Below, piece after piece: positions 54,301 to 63,803 of a DNA stretch of 64,000 bases. Origin of the DNA: Labilibaculum antarcticum (GTDB lineage: Bacteria > Bacteroidota > Bacteroidia > Bacteroidales > Marinifilaceae). The stretch's first letter is position 1. The number at the start of each line of letters is the position of its first letter. Below the pieces are notes generated by a model. That model saw nothing but the letters and a program-made list of their open reading frames with translations. It searched no databases and was not told the DNA's origin. The DNA lies in assembly GCF_002356295.1 (NCBI RefSeq), contig NZ_AP018042.1, forward strand, positions 3,752,361 to 3,816,360. Direction: 5' to 3'. The position numbers and the translations under genes are program-made.

Positions 54301-55293
54301 GCCTGAAGGGCTTTAAGATTTTAGCCTGAGGCATCGTCTTGGGATTGAATCACGGGTGTAAACCGTCGCACGAACAAGCGTGAATTAAAGGATGAATGTT
54401 TTTTGCGACGAAACATGCAAGAATAAAAAGAGATGGTATTTTTGGCATTAAGTCCGCAAGCCGGAAGCCATTTAGCGAAGATTGGATTAAGAATATAAAG
54501 TTGTTTGAACAAATAGAAAGCCTGAAGGGCTTTAAGATTTCAGCCCAGGGCAACGCCCTGGGAATTGAATCACGGGTGTAAACCGTCGCACGAGCAACCG
54601 TTAATTAAAGAATGAATGTTTTTTGCGACGAAACATGCAAGAATAAAAAGAGATGGTATTTTTGGCATTAAGTCCGCAAGCCGGGAGCCATTTAGCGAAG
54701 ATTGGATTAAGAATATAAAGTTGTTTGAACAAATAGAAAGCCTGAAGCGCTTTAAGATTTAAGACCAGGGCATCGTCTTGGGATTGAATCACGGGTGTAA
54801 ACCGTCGCACGAGCAAGCGTGAATTAAAGGATGAATGTTTTTTGCGACGAAACATGCAAGAATAAAAAGAGATGGTATTTTTGGCATTAAGTCCGCAAGC
54901 CGGGAGCCATTTAGCGAAGATTGGATTAAGAATATAAAGTTGTTTGAACAAATAGAAAGCCTGAAGCGCTTTAAGATTTAAGACCAGGGCATCGTCTTGG
55001 GATTGAATCACGGGTGTAAACCGTCGCACGAGCAAGCGTGAATTAAAGGATGAATGTTTTTTGCGACGAAACATGCAAGAATAAAAAGAGATGGTATTTT
55101 TGGCATTAAGTCCGCAAGCCGGGAGCCATTTAGCGAAGATTGGATTAAGAATATAAAGTTGTTTGAACAAATAGAAAGCCTGAAGGGCTTTAAGATTTCA
55201 GCCCAGGGCAACGCCCTGGGAATTGAATCATGGGTGTAAACCGTCGCACGAGCAATCGTCAATTAAAGAATGAATGTTTTTTGCGACGAAACG
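54301..55293. repeat. 219-bp tandem repeat, four full copies plus a partial fifth
   Basis: Copies start at 54301, 54520, 54740, 54959 and 55178 (period 219-220 bp), the last ending near 55293. Each has an AAAGCC/GGCTTT hairpin, then CCCAGGGC(AAC)GCCCTGGG or a GU-paired variant, a GTGTAAACCGTCGCACGAGC block and a longer segment with TTTTTTGCGACGAAAC. Copies three and four are nearly identical. Because 219 is divisible by 3, long shadow frames appear on both strands, but these are not genes. The block fills the whole gap between the YyaL-like and M48 genes. Confidence 0.85.
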
Positions 55294-55340
55294 GAAATGA
55301 ATATTAAAAAGAACCAATTACTAAAAATCAAAATAAGAAA

Positions 55341-56144
55341 ATGATGAAGAAAAACATGCGTACCATTTTGCTTTCGGGCTTTTTGTTGTTTGCAATTGCA
55401 TGTGCAACAGTGCCTATCACCGGAAGAAAACAAATGAATCTGTTTCCGGAAACAGAAATGATTGCTACCAGTTTAACTCAATACGATGCTTTTTTAAAGG
55501 AGAGCAAACTCTCCGACAACAAGGAACAAACCGCCATGGTAAAATCCTGCGGTGCCCGAATTTCTGCGGCAGTCGAAAAATTCATGACTGATAATGGTCT
55601 GAGCGATCGCATTGCAAATTTCGTTTGGGAGTTCAACTTAGTTGATGATGAAACCCCTAACGCATGGTGCATGCCAGGCGGTAAAGTGGTTTTCTATACC
55701 GGAATTTTACCCTACACACAAACCGAAACGGGTCTGGCTGTTGTGATGGGACACGAAATTGCTCACGCCATTGCCCGTCATGGTAACGAGCGAATGAGTC
55801 AGCAAATGGGTATTCAGGCTCTAGGTACAGGACTCTCAATGGCTTTAAATGAGAAGCCTGCCGAAACACAACAAATTTGGATGACTGCCTTTGGTGTTGG
55901 TGCCAATGTTGGTGTAATGCTTCCCTTCTCGCGTTCTCACGAATCCGAAGCCGATAAAATGGGTTTGATATTTATGGCTATGGCCGGATACAATCCTGCA
56001 GAAGCAATTGAATTTTGGAAACGAATGGCTGAGAGTGGAGGCGAAAAGCCACCGGAATTCTTATCGACTCACCCAGCTGATGATACTCGTGTGAAAGATC
56101 TACAGGCATACCTGCCAGAAGCAATGAAGTATTACAAGAAGTAG
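55341..56144 (+). CDS. M48-family metalloprotease lipoprotein
   Basis: The 267-residue protein has a signal peptide with lipobox (LLFAIACATV, Cys21) and a zinc-protease core. HEIAH is at about residue 138, with the third ligand Glu in SHESEADKMG near residue 201. An NAWCMPGGKVVFYTG strand precedes the active site, as in BepA/LoiP-type proteases. It is probably a periplasmic-side outer-membrane quality-control protease. Length is typical of LoiP-like forms without a TPR tail. Confidence 0.92.
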   Translation: MMKKNMRTILLSGFLLFAIACATVPITGRKQMNLFPETEMIATSLTQYDAFLKESKLSDNKEQTAMVKSCGARISAAVEKFMTDNGLSDRIANFVWEFNLVDDETPNAWCMPGGKVVFYTGILPYTQTETGLAVVMGHEIAHAIARHGNERMSQQMGIQALGTGLSMALNEKPAETQQIWMTAFGVGANVGVMLPFSRSHESEADKMGLIFMAMAGYNPAEAIEFWKRMAESGGEKPPEFLSTHPADDTRVKDLQAYLPEAMKYYKK

Positions 56145-56242
56145 AACTTTTTATTGGGAAACCTTTTCTAGAATATAAAATGTGGCGTTCTCATTATAGA
56201 TGAGGATGCCATATCATTAAATTAAGAAATTAGTACAATACA

Positions 56243-56758
56243 ATGAGAATAAAACTCTTCTTGCTTTTACTATTCACTATAGTAATTACATCAAGCATTT
56301 TTGCCCAATCGGAGGAACATACACACGATCATGAACATGATGAAGAAGCTGAAGTACACCATCACGAGCATCCTGGTTCTGAGATTGGAGTAGGAAATTC
56401 TATCATTTATTTTGCCAAGGAAAAAGAATTTGCGTACGGATTTCACATTCATTACGTAAAAAGCATTCCAAATTCAAAATTGGGAATCGGATTTGGTTAC
56501 GAAAGAATATTCGATGAGCACGGTCACAATACATTTGGTCCTGAATTGGTGTACCGACCAATCGAAAAATTAAGCGTAAGCTTTTCACCGGGAGTAACAC
56601 TGGAAGATGAACATCCTGAAGCCAAATTTGCCGCTCACATCGAAACCTCTTACGAATTTGAATTACATGATTTTCACATTGGCCCGGCTGTCGGCTTTGC
56701 TTACGATGCGGAAGATCATCATTTTAGCATAGGTATTCATATCGGTTACGGTTTTTAA
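56243..56758 (+). CDS. His-rich outer-membrane-type barrel protein
   Basis: The 171-residue protein has a signal peptide (ends SSIFAQ). A strongly His/Glu-rich stretch follows right after cleavage (SEEHTHDHEHDEEAEVHHHEH). Strands of barrel type end in GIHIGYGF. The His cluster suggests metal binding, so it may be an outer-membrane protein involved in zinc, nickel or copper handling (inference). It follows the M48 gene after 98 bp and ends with a good terminator. Confidence 0.7.
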   Translation: MRIKLFLLLLFTIVITSSIFAQSEEHTHDHEHDEEAEVHHHEHPGSEIGVGNSIIYFAKEKEFAYGFHIHYVKSIPNSKLGIGFGYERIFDEHGHNTFGPELVYRPIEKLSVSFSPGVTLEDEHPEAKFAAHIETSYEFELHDFHIGPAVGFAYDAEDHHFSIGIHIGYGF

Positions 56759-56813
56759 TCCATACCGCTATCAGTGGTCCTTATCTCTGGCAGTAGTATT
56801 ATAAAAATATTAG

Positions 56814-56840
56814 AGCTTCACTTTACAGTGAGGCTTTTTT
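56814..56840 (+). terminator. Terminator of the His-rich barrel gene
   Basis: AGCTTCACT / AGTGAGGCT (one G-U pair) with a 4-nt loop, followed by six T. Confidence 0.75.
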
Positions 56841-56993
56841 AAAACCAAACAGCGTCGAAGACTTCGTATGTTTATTTTGAAGCCATATACTCTTCTCTAG
56901 GAAAGGCCTAGCTATCTATCGGAAAGGGTGAGGTTTTAATTATAAAAGAGGTAAATGTTTCGGTACGCTTTCCCTACAATAATTTATTTTTCG

Positions 56994-57028
56994 CTAACTA
57001 CTAACTACTAACTACTAACTACTAACTG
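56994..57028. repeat. 7-bp tandem repeat CTAACTA
   Basis: Five units of CTAACTA (last ends in G) lie directly before the stop codon of the rhomboid gene on the other strand, in non-coding DNA; prone to slippage. Confidence 0.6.
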
Positions 57029-57031
57029 CTT

Positions 57032-57712
57032 TCACTTTCTCAACACTTCCTTATCTTCAAAATCCTCCGAATTCCATATTTCCTCGGGTATTGAATCATC
57101 ATCTTCGGGAATAGTAATTTTAGGTTTTTTAGGCCCTTGGTTGCGATAAGCCAATGCGTAAATCATTCCAGAGAATCCACCAAACAAATGACCTTCCCAC
57201 GAAACATCTTTCAGGATCGGAAACACGCCCCAGAACAGCCCGCCATAAAGGAAAACGACAATAAATGAGATTGCAATTAAACGATAATAATTTCGGATGA
57301 TTCCACTGAAAAAAAGGAATGAGGCAAACGCATAAACCAATCCACTGGCACCAATGTGGTAAGCTTCTCGAGCACCAAACCAAACTAAGATGTTTGCAGT
57401 TAAGTAGCACAAAATGAATATTTTGTAGGCGAGCGGACGATAGAAATAGAAGATTCCCCAGCTTAATACCAGAAAAGGCATCGTATTAGCCATTAGATGA
57501 CTAAAATCTTTATGAATGAACGGGCTGGTGAGAATTCCAATCAATCCTTTTGTGTGCAAAGGGAAAATTCCTAAATAATACAGATTCAAACCAAGTCCCC
57601 ATTCGAATAGTTTAACTGCCCACATTACGAAGATGAAGGTCAAAGGAAAAATCAAACTGTGTTTCAGCTTCAATTTTTCAAAATCCTTGTCATATGGTCT
57701 CGTTTCTCTCAA
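57032..57712 (-). CDS. Rhomboid-family intramembrane serine protease
   Basis: The 226-residue protein has six hydrophobic segments with the catalytic Ser in GASGLVYAFAS (about residue 123) and the catalytic His in EGHLFGGFSG (about 172). Loop 1 is W-A-V-K-L-F-E-W-G and the helix-2 motif is FSHLMANTMPFL. Family members cleave transmembrane substrates. The C-terminal tail is acidic and polar. It lies downstream of the FtsE gene (59-bp gap, same strand). Confidence 0.88.
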   Translation of the reverse strand: MRETRPYDKDFEKLKLKHSLIFPLTFIFVMWAVKLFEWGLGLNLYYLGIFPLHTKGLIGILTSPFIHKDFSHLMANTMPFLVLSWGIFYFYRPLAYKIFILCYLTANILVWFGAREAYHIGASGLVYAFASFLFFSGIIRNYYRLIAISFIVVFLYGGLFWGVFPILKDVSWEGHLFGGFSGMIYALAYRNQGPKKPKITIPEDDDSIPEEIWNSEDFEDKEVLRK

Positions 57713-57771
57713 AATTCAGGCCTTATTAGGTATGTGAAGTCCCTTTCGGGTTTGTGGTGTTTTCGGATGTT

Positions 57772-58524
57772 TTAATCCAATTCAATCTCTATTTCTTCAT
57801 CGGTTTTAGGATTCGATATCTCAATCACTTTTCCATCTTTGCACTCAAGAGTACGAGCAGGGAATTTCTTTAACAAATCGTGCTGATGAGTGGCCATTAC
57901 AATTGTTCTTCCATTTTTACTGATATCCATTAGCAATTCGGCCAATTCATCAGAGGTTTCAGGGTCAAGATTTCCGGTTGGCTCATCAGCCAAAATAATA
58001 TCCGGAGAATTTAGTAAAGCGCGGGCGATCACTATTCTTTGCTGTTCTCCTCCCGAAAGCTCATGAGGCATTTTGTATCCTTTTTTGCCCATTTTCACTT
58101 TTTCCAACACCTCTTCAATTCTGTTGTCAATTTCCTTTTTGCTTTTCCAGCCGGTAGCCTTTAAAACAAATTCCAGGTTGTCATGAACATTACGATCGGT
58201 AAGCAACTGAAAATCCTGAAATACAATCCCAATTTTTCTTCTTAGAAAAGGAACCTGTTTTGTTTTGATGATAGGAAGATAAAAACCAGCAACAGATCCA
58301 CCACCTTCTTTAATTGGTAATTCGGCATACAATGTTTTCATTAAACTCGTTTTGCCGCTACCTACTTTGCCAATGATATAAACAAATTCTCCTTTTTCAA
58401 TTTCAAGGCTAACATCTGTAAGAATAATGTTATCCGCCTGACGGATAATGGCATTTTTAAGTTCAATGATAGGAGATTCGATCATGTATTTCGATTTTTT
58501 AGAATTCAAATTTTGTGCTGACAT
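57772..58524 (-). CDS. ftsE: FtsE-type ABC ATPase
   Basis: The 250-residue ABC ATPase has Walker A IIGKVGSGKTS, a Q-loop (GIVFQDFQLLTDRNV), signature LSGGEQQR, Walker B IILADEPTGN and an H-loop (MATHQHD). The RKIGIVFQDFQLL and (D/N)RNV-x-(D/E)N-(L/V) segments are typical of FtsE, the cell-division ATPase that works with FtsX to control peptidoglycan hydrolases. FtsX is not in the window, as is common in Bacteroidota. Met14 at 58485 is an alternative start. Confidence 0.85.
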   Translation of the reverse strand: MSAQNLNSKKSKYMIESPIIELKNAIIRQADNIILTDVSLEIEKGEFVYIIGKVGSGKTSLMKTLYAELPIKEGGGSVAGFYLPIIKTKQVPFLRRKIGIVFQDFQLLTDRNVHDNLEFVLKATGWKSKKEIDNRIEEVLEKVKMGKKGYKMPHELSGGEQQRIVIARALLNSPDIILADEPTGNLDPETSDELAELLMDISKNGRTIVMATHQHDLLKKFPARTLECKDGKVIEISNPKTDEEIEIELD

Positions 58525-58750
58525 ACAAATCTAAAAAATATTTCGGCAGAAGCTTTTTAATTGCGCTTTTTCTTTATCCAAAAAGCATGCAATTTTTCTT
58601 TTATTCCTCCGTTTCAGATACGGTAAGCTTACAGATTATTTATACCTTTAAAGCTGATTTTGTAAACGGAGTTTTGAGTTATGAATCAGCCGCAACAAGG
58701 CACACGTAATCAGCTTTTTTTACTTATAGAACCTACACACGCAAAGCAGT

Positions 58751-61700
58751 ATGAGAAACAAATTTAGTTTGTGGATTTTAACTTCCCTGTTTTTTTTATG
58801 TTTGGGATTTACCGTTCAAGCCCAAAAATCATTAACTCATAAAAGCAGTAATCAAGTTTGGCAATCGGCCATGGAAATGTTCCAAAATAAAAATTATGGA
58901 GGAGCAAGGCACGAATTTGCCGATTTTGTGAATATGGAGCAGGATCGTTATTCCGATAGAGCAACAAAAGCCGATTTTTATATGGCATGGTGCTCCATTG
59001 AACTTTTTCGTCCTGAAGCAGAAAAGGAAATGAAATCCTTTATTCGAAAACACCCCGAGAGTAATTTAAAGCAATCGGCTTATTTTCAATTGGGAAGACA
59101 GCAGTATCGAAGCAAAAAATACAAGGATGCTTTGGTTTGGTTCAATCAGGTTGATACCTATGCTTTGGATCGTGATCAGCTAACAGAATATCAGTTTAAA
59201 ATGGGATACTCTTATTTCAGTGAAAAGGAATATGATGAGGCCAGAAAGTACTTTTTTGATATTACAGAGGTGGCGGGAGAGTATAATGCTCCTGCAAACT
59301 ATTACTATTCACACATTGCGTATCTGAATGAGAATTATCAAACGGCATTAATCGGATTCGAAAAGCTAATTAAGAATAAAACCTTTAAACCAATTGTTCC
59401 TTACTACATCACACAAATTTATTACCTGCAGGAAAAGTATGCGAAGGTAATTGAGTATGCGCCACAATTTTTAGATGATGCTACCGTAAAGCGTAGTGAG
59501 GAAATCGCAAAAATGATTGGTCTTTCGCATTATCAGTTAAAAGAATATCAAAAGGCAATTCCATTTCTGGATAAAGGAAAGACTAGTTTGACACGTGAGG
59601 ATAAGTTTGCTTATGGGTATTGCCTCTACAAACAAAAGCAGTTTGATGAAGCAATTGAGCAATTCGAGAACGTTGGTGGCGAAAATGATGAACTGTTAAT
59701 GGTGGCCAATTACTGCTTGGCAGATTGTTATTTGCAGTCGGGAGATAAAAACGGAGCAAAAGTTGCTTTTGCAGCAACTGCAGGAATGGATTTTGACAAG
59801 GATATGCAACAGGATGCCTTGTTCAATTTTGCCAAATTAACCTACGAGCTTTCTTATTCTCCTTTTAACGAAACCATAAAAGCCTTCGATGAATATTTGC
59901 AGAAGTATCCAAATTCTGATCGAAATGATGAGGCCTACGATTATTTGGTGAAAGTGTACATGACCAGCAAGAACTATGGCGATGCATTATTGTCGATGAA
60001 TAAAATTGTAAGCAAAACGCCTGAGATTAAAAAGGCATATCAAAGAGTTTCCTGGCTTCGTGGTTTAGAATTGATGAAACAGCTTAATTATTCGGAGGCA
60101 ATTGAGTCTTTTACTGCTTCATTGCAGTACCCAATATATAACTCGCAAATAGCTGCCGAGTGTATTTACTGGAAAGCTGAAGCTAATTACCGAATGGGTG
60201 AATTTAGCGAGGCTACAGCACTTTATAATGAGTTCATCGTATCACCGGGATCAGGATCTTCGGATTACTATAAGCGTGCTTACTACAATATTGCTTATGC
60301 GTATTTCGAACAGGATAAATACGATGACGCATCTGACTGGTTTCGAAAGTTTGTCAATCAATCAGATGAAAAAAGCAATTTTGTTTCGGATGCTTGTAAC
60401 CGAATTGGCGACTGTTTCTTTTTGAAGAGAGATTATCGAAATGCTTCAGAATACTACAATAAATCGGTTAATGCCGGCAAGTGGGATCCTGATTATGCTT
60501 TGTATCAGCAAGCCCTTTCGGTAGGATTGCTGGGTGACTCTGCAGAGGAATCGCGTTTGCTGGAACAGATACGTAGCTCTTACACCGATTCAGAGTATTT
60601 GGATGATGCCTTGTTTGAACTAGCCAAAGCAAAAGTGAAATTAGACGATCAGGCAACAGCCGTATCTATTTATAAAGAGTTGGTCTCCAAATTTCCAACA
60701 AGTAGTTATGCGCCAAAATCATTATTGCAGTTAGGACAGCTGAATTACAATGCCAAAGAATATCAAAAAGCCATTAGTTATTACAAAGAAGTGGTTCTAA
60801 AATATCCGCAAAGCGAAGAAAAGAAAAGTGCCTTTATCGGATTAAAAAATGTGTACGTGGACATGAATAAGGTGAATGATTATTTTGCTTTTGCAGAGTC
60901 CTTCCAAGGTGGTGGAGTTATTAGGAGTTCCGAGAAAGATTCTCTTTCCTACATTTCTGCTGAACGATTATACATGTCGGGCGAAACAGAAAGAGGAACG
61001 AATGCATTGGGTGAGTATTTATCTAATTTTCCAAATGGAATGTTCCGATTGAATGCCCAGTTTTACAAAGCAAATGCAGCTCTGGATCTGGAAAAATACG
61101 ATGAAGCGCTGGTCGGATTCGAACAGGTTTTGAATCAGCCCAACAATTTGTTTACTGAAAAAGCATTGTTGGCTTCATCTCAACTAAACTATCGGAATAA
61201 GAATTATTTGCAGGCGAAAGGCCAGTTTTCAAGATTAAAAGGGATGGCTGAGATTCCGGAGAATGTAAAATTGGCTAAAGTGGGTTACATGAGATCCGTT
61301 TATAGTCTTAAAGAGTATGAAAATACAATTCAGGCAGTAAGCGATGTGTTGGAGGTAGCCAAATCGAAGGAGGAGTTAATTCGAGAAGCAAGATACAAAC
61401 GAGGAAAATCTTATTTGGCCTTGGGAAATACTGCATCGGCAATGAGTGACTTTAAAGTATTGTCGAAGGAGACTCAGAGTGTCGAAGGAGCTGAATCAAA
61501 ATATCTATTGGCAAAAATACATTCGGAAAAAACCGAATACGATTTGGCCGAAAAAGAAATCAATTCGTTTATCGAAATGAATTCTCCGCATCATTATTGG
61601 CTGGCAGAAAGTTTTCTTTTACTTTCCGATGTATTCCTAAAAAAGGATGATGCCTTTCAGGCTAGATATACGCTGCAAAGTATTGTCGATAATTATGACG

Positions 61701-61936
61701 TAAAGGACGATGGAATTGTGGAGAGAGCGCAGGCTAAATTAGATATTCTGCTTGCTGCAGATAAAAAGGAAGAAGAGAAAATAACCAATAAAGAAGTAAA
61801 AATTCAGTTCGAAGGAGCCGATAGTACCGAAAGTAATAAGTTATTTAAAAATGCATCAGTAAAATCAGATTCTCTTGGCTTGGATGAGGAGAGAATCATG
61901 TTGGAGAAGATGTTGAATAGATTAGAAATAAAATAA
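58751..61936 (+). CDS. Large exported tetratricopeptide-repeat protein
   Basis: The 1061-residue protein has a signal peptide (SLFFLCLGFTVQAQ). It contains at least twenty TPR-like helical pairs along nearly its full length, for example YDEARKYFFDITEVAGEY, FDEAIEQFENVGG and YQKAISYYKEVVLKYPQSE (YbgF/CpoB-like). The C-terminal 60 residues are charged and disordered-looking. It is a periplasmic protein scaffold. It is followed after 21 bp by a TonB-receptor-like barrel gene, so the pair is likely one operon for an envelope process. Confidence 0.88.
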   Translation: MRNKFSLWILTSLFFLCLGFTVQAQKSLTHKSSNQVWQSAMEMFQNKNYGGARHEFADFVNMEQDRYSDRATKADFYMAWCSIELFRPEAEKEMKSFIRKHPESNLKQSAYFQLGRQQYRSKKYKDALVWFNQVDTYALDRDQLTEYQFKMGYSYFSEKEYDEARKYFFDITEVAGEYNAPANYYYSHIAYLNENYQTALIGFEKLIKNKTFKPIVPYYITQIYYLQEKYAKVIEYAPQFLDDATVKRSEEIAKMIGLSHYQLKEYQKAIPFLDKGKTSLTREDKFAYGYCLYKQKQFDEAIEQFENVGGENDELLMVANYCLADCYLQSGDKNGAKVAFAATAGMDFDKDMQQDALFNFAKLTYELSYSPFNETIKAFDEYLQKYPNSDRNDEAYDYLVKVYMTSKNYGDALLSMNKIVSKTPEIKKAYQRVSWLRGLELMKQLNYSEAIESFTASLQYPIYNSQIAAECIYWKAEANYRMGEFSEATALYNEFIVSPGSGSSDYYKRAYYNIAYAYFEQDKYDDASDWFRKFVNQSDEKSNFVSDACNRIGDCFFLKRDYRNASEYYNKSVNAGKWDPDYALYQQALSVGLLGDSAEESRLLEQIRSSYTDSEYLDDALFELAKAKVKLDDQATAVSIYKELVSKFPTSSYAPKSLLQLGQLNYNAKEYQKAISYYKEVVLKYPQSEEKKSAFIGLKNVYVDMNKVNDYFAFAESFQGGGVIRSSEKDSLSYISAERLYMSGETERGTNALGEYLSNFPNGMFRLNAQFYKANAALDLEKYDEALVGFEQVLNQPNNLFTEKALLASSQLNYRNKNYLQAKGQFSRLKGMAEIPENVKLAKVGYMRSVYSLKEYENTIQAVSDVLEVAKSKEELIREARYKRGKSYLALGNTASAMSDFKVLSKETQSVEGAESKYLLAKIHSEKTEYDLAEKEINSFIEMNSPHHYWLAESFLLLSDVFLKKDDAFQARYTLQSIVDNYDVKDDGIVERAQAKLDILLAADKKEEEKITNKEVKIQFEGADSTESNKLFKNASVKSDSLGLDEERIMLEKMLNRLEIK

Positions 61937-61957
61937 AAAATCAATAATAAAGAATCA

Positions 61958-63664
61958 ATGTTTAGAAAGATCATATTTACTGTTGCTATAGCTGGTTTGG
62001 CATGTTCTGTGTCAAACGCTCAGGAACAAAGAGATTTAAATAAAGAGGTTAAGGTAAAAACAGCTTACCAGCCAAAAATCAATAAATCAAAACGAATTGG
62101 TGAATTGCCTGTCGTTCAGGATACGGCAACTTTTACTCCTTCCTTTTCTTATTTTATACAAACGAAGCCTCTTACAGTTGGATTTTCGCCGGCTTTAATT
62201 CCAGCAGCTCGAATTGTTGGTGAGCCTTTAAAATCAATAAATAGTCACGTGTTAACTCTTGCCGGCGGTAATTATTCTACCCTTTTAGGGGATTATCGAT
62301 TCAATAACCAGCGTTCTAAGACTACTGATTTTGGAATTCATATTCGCCACTATTCAACCAATGGGAAATTGGAATTGAAAAATGACCGAAAGGTAAAACC
62401 TGATTGGACAGAACAATTGGTTGAAGCATATGGCAGTACCTATTTAGATGAGGCTAAAGTTGCAGGAAGGGTTTATTACAAACACAAAGGATATAACTTT
62501 TTTGGTTCTCAATTAAGCGATGATCTTCCTGCAAATTATATTGATTTATTTCCATATTCTGAACAGGTTCAAAATCGTTTTGGTTTTGCTACTGACTTTA
62601 AAACCACCTTTAAAGATGAGGAAAAATTGAATTTTGGCATTGGCTTGCAATACGAGCATTTCTCGGATGATATATTTGTTACCGAGAATGATGTTTTGAT
62701 TAGCGCAGAGGCTAAAATTCGTCGTGGTGATGGCTTTTGGAGTTTGCGTTCTGCTTTTGATTATTTTGCAACCGATGGATTGTATAATCTTGATCAGCTT
62801 GGTTTATCTGAAAGAAAAACCATGCTTTGGAATTTGAATCCTCAATATTCGCTTCAAACCGGTCAGTTGAATCTTAAATTGGGCGTGAATACCGTAATTG
62901 CAATCGGTGATGACTCAGAAGCAAAAATATATCCTGATATCGCTATCGATTTTGAAGCGATTGATGGCATTATGACCCTGTTTGCTGGTATCGATGGGAA
63001 TTTAAATATGAATAATTACAACAATATTATTGCAGAGAATCCATTCGTTTATTCAGGTTTGGATGTAATGTCTTCCAATCAGAAATACAGATTGTTTGGT
63101 GGCTTTAAAGGGAGTCTGTCTTCTAATTCATCATTTAAATTATCTGCAGAATATAGTTCTGTTGATGATCAGTATTTCTTTGTGCAAAGAAGTGCTGGTG
63201 CTGCAAATACGGCTTACTCTGGCCCAACTTATTCAAATAAATTCGATGTGGTTTACGATGACATCAGTTTGTTTCGTTTAGGAGCAGAAGTAACCATTGG
63301 TTGGACCGATAAAATGCAATTGAATTCATCGGTTTGGTTTAACAAGTATACTCTCGATAAACAGGATGAAGCTTGGCATAAACCGGAATTTGAAATGAAT
63401 GTAAATGCTACTTATGCTTTTACTTCAGAATTGGAGTTTCAGGCAGGAGTAAACTTATTAGGCGAGAGATCAATTTTGGTAGGTTCTCAGACTCAAACTA
63501 TAGATGCCGTATATGATCTGAATATTGGTGCTAATTATAGTTTAAATAAGCATTTTACGGCTTTTGGTAAAATCAATAACCTATTTGCAGATAAATATTA
63601 CCAGTGGGATGGATATCCTTCTCAGGGACTAAATTTTTTATTAGGTGTGAAAGTTGTATTTTAG
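61958..63664 (+). CDS. TonB-dependent-receptor-like outer-membrane barrel
   Basis: The 568-residue protein has a signal peptide (ACSVSNAQ), a short N-terminal segment with KVKTAYQPKINKS, and then a barrel of about 22 strands. It ends with the typical receptor C-terminus (INNLFADKYYQWDGYP...VKVVF). A full plug domain is not apparent, and the protein is shorter than true receptors (usually over 650 residues), so it may be a plugless relative working with the TPR protein upstream (inference). A terminator follows. Confidence 0.8.
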   Translation: MFRKIIFTVAIAGLACSVSNAQEQRDLNKEVKVKTAYQPKINKSKRIGELPVVQDTATFTPSFSYFIQTKPLTVGFSPALIPAARIVGEPLKSINSHVLTLAGGNYSTLLGDYRFNNQRSKTTDFGIHIRHYSTNGKLELKNDRKVKPDWTEQLVEAYGSTYLDEAKVAGRVYYKHKGYNFFGSQLSDDLPANYIDLFPYSEQVQNRFGFATDFKTTFKDEEKLNFGIGLQYEHFSDDIFVTENDVLISAEAKIRRGDGFWSLRSAFDYFATDGLYNLDQLGLSERKTMLWNLNPQYSLQTGQLNLKLGVNTVIAIGDDSEAKIYPDIAIDFEAIDGIMTLFAGIDGNLNMNNYNNIIAENPFVYSGLDVMSSNQKYRLFGGFKGSLSSNSSFKLSAEYSSVDDQYFFVQRSAGAANTAYSGPTYSNKFDVVYDDISLFRLGAEVTIGWTDKMQLNSSVWFNKYTLDKQDEAWHKPEFEMNVNATYAFTSELEFQAGVNLLGERSILVGSQTQTIDAVYDLNIGANYSLNKHFTAFGKINNLFADKYYQWDGYPSQGLNFLLGVKVVF

Positions 63665-63686
63665 ATCAGGTTAAAAGTATTTATAT

Positions 63687-63719
63687 AAGGATGTTCTGTT
63701 CATAGAGCATCCTTTTTTT
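63687..63719 (+). terminator. Terminator after the TonB-receptor-like gene
   Basis: AGGATGTTCT / AGAGCATCCT (one G-U pair) followed by seven T, 23 bp after the stop codon. Confidence 0.85.
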
Positions 63720-63803
63720 ATTTTGCTTATGTTTGTAAATTGTTTTTAGCACGCTTTTTGCTAATTTTAATACTATTATTAATTAGTAATCAAATTTAGG
63801 CTC

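Noticed and set aside
54601-55170. 189-codon minus-strand frame and related frames across the tandem repeats
   Set aside because: It is an artefact of the 219-bp period being a multiple of three; the translated units carry no family features and the DNA is organised as hairpin repeats.
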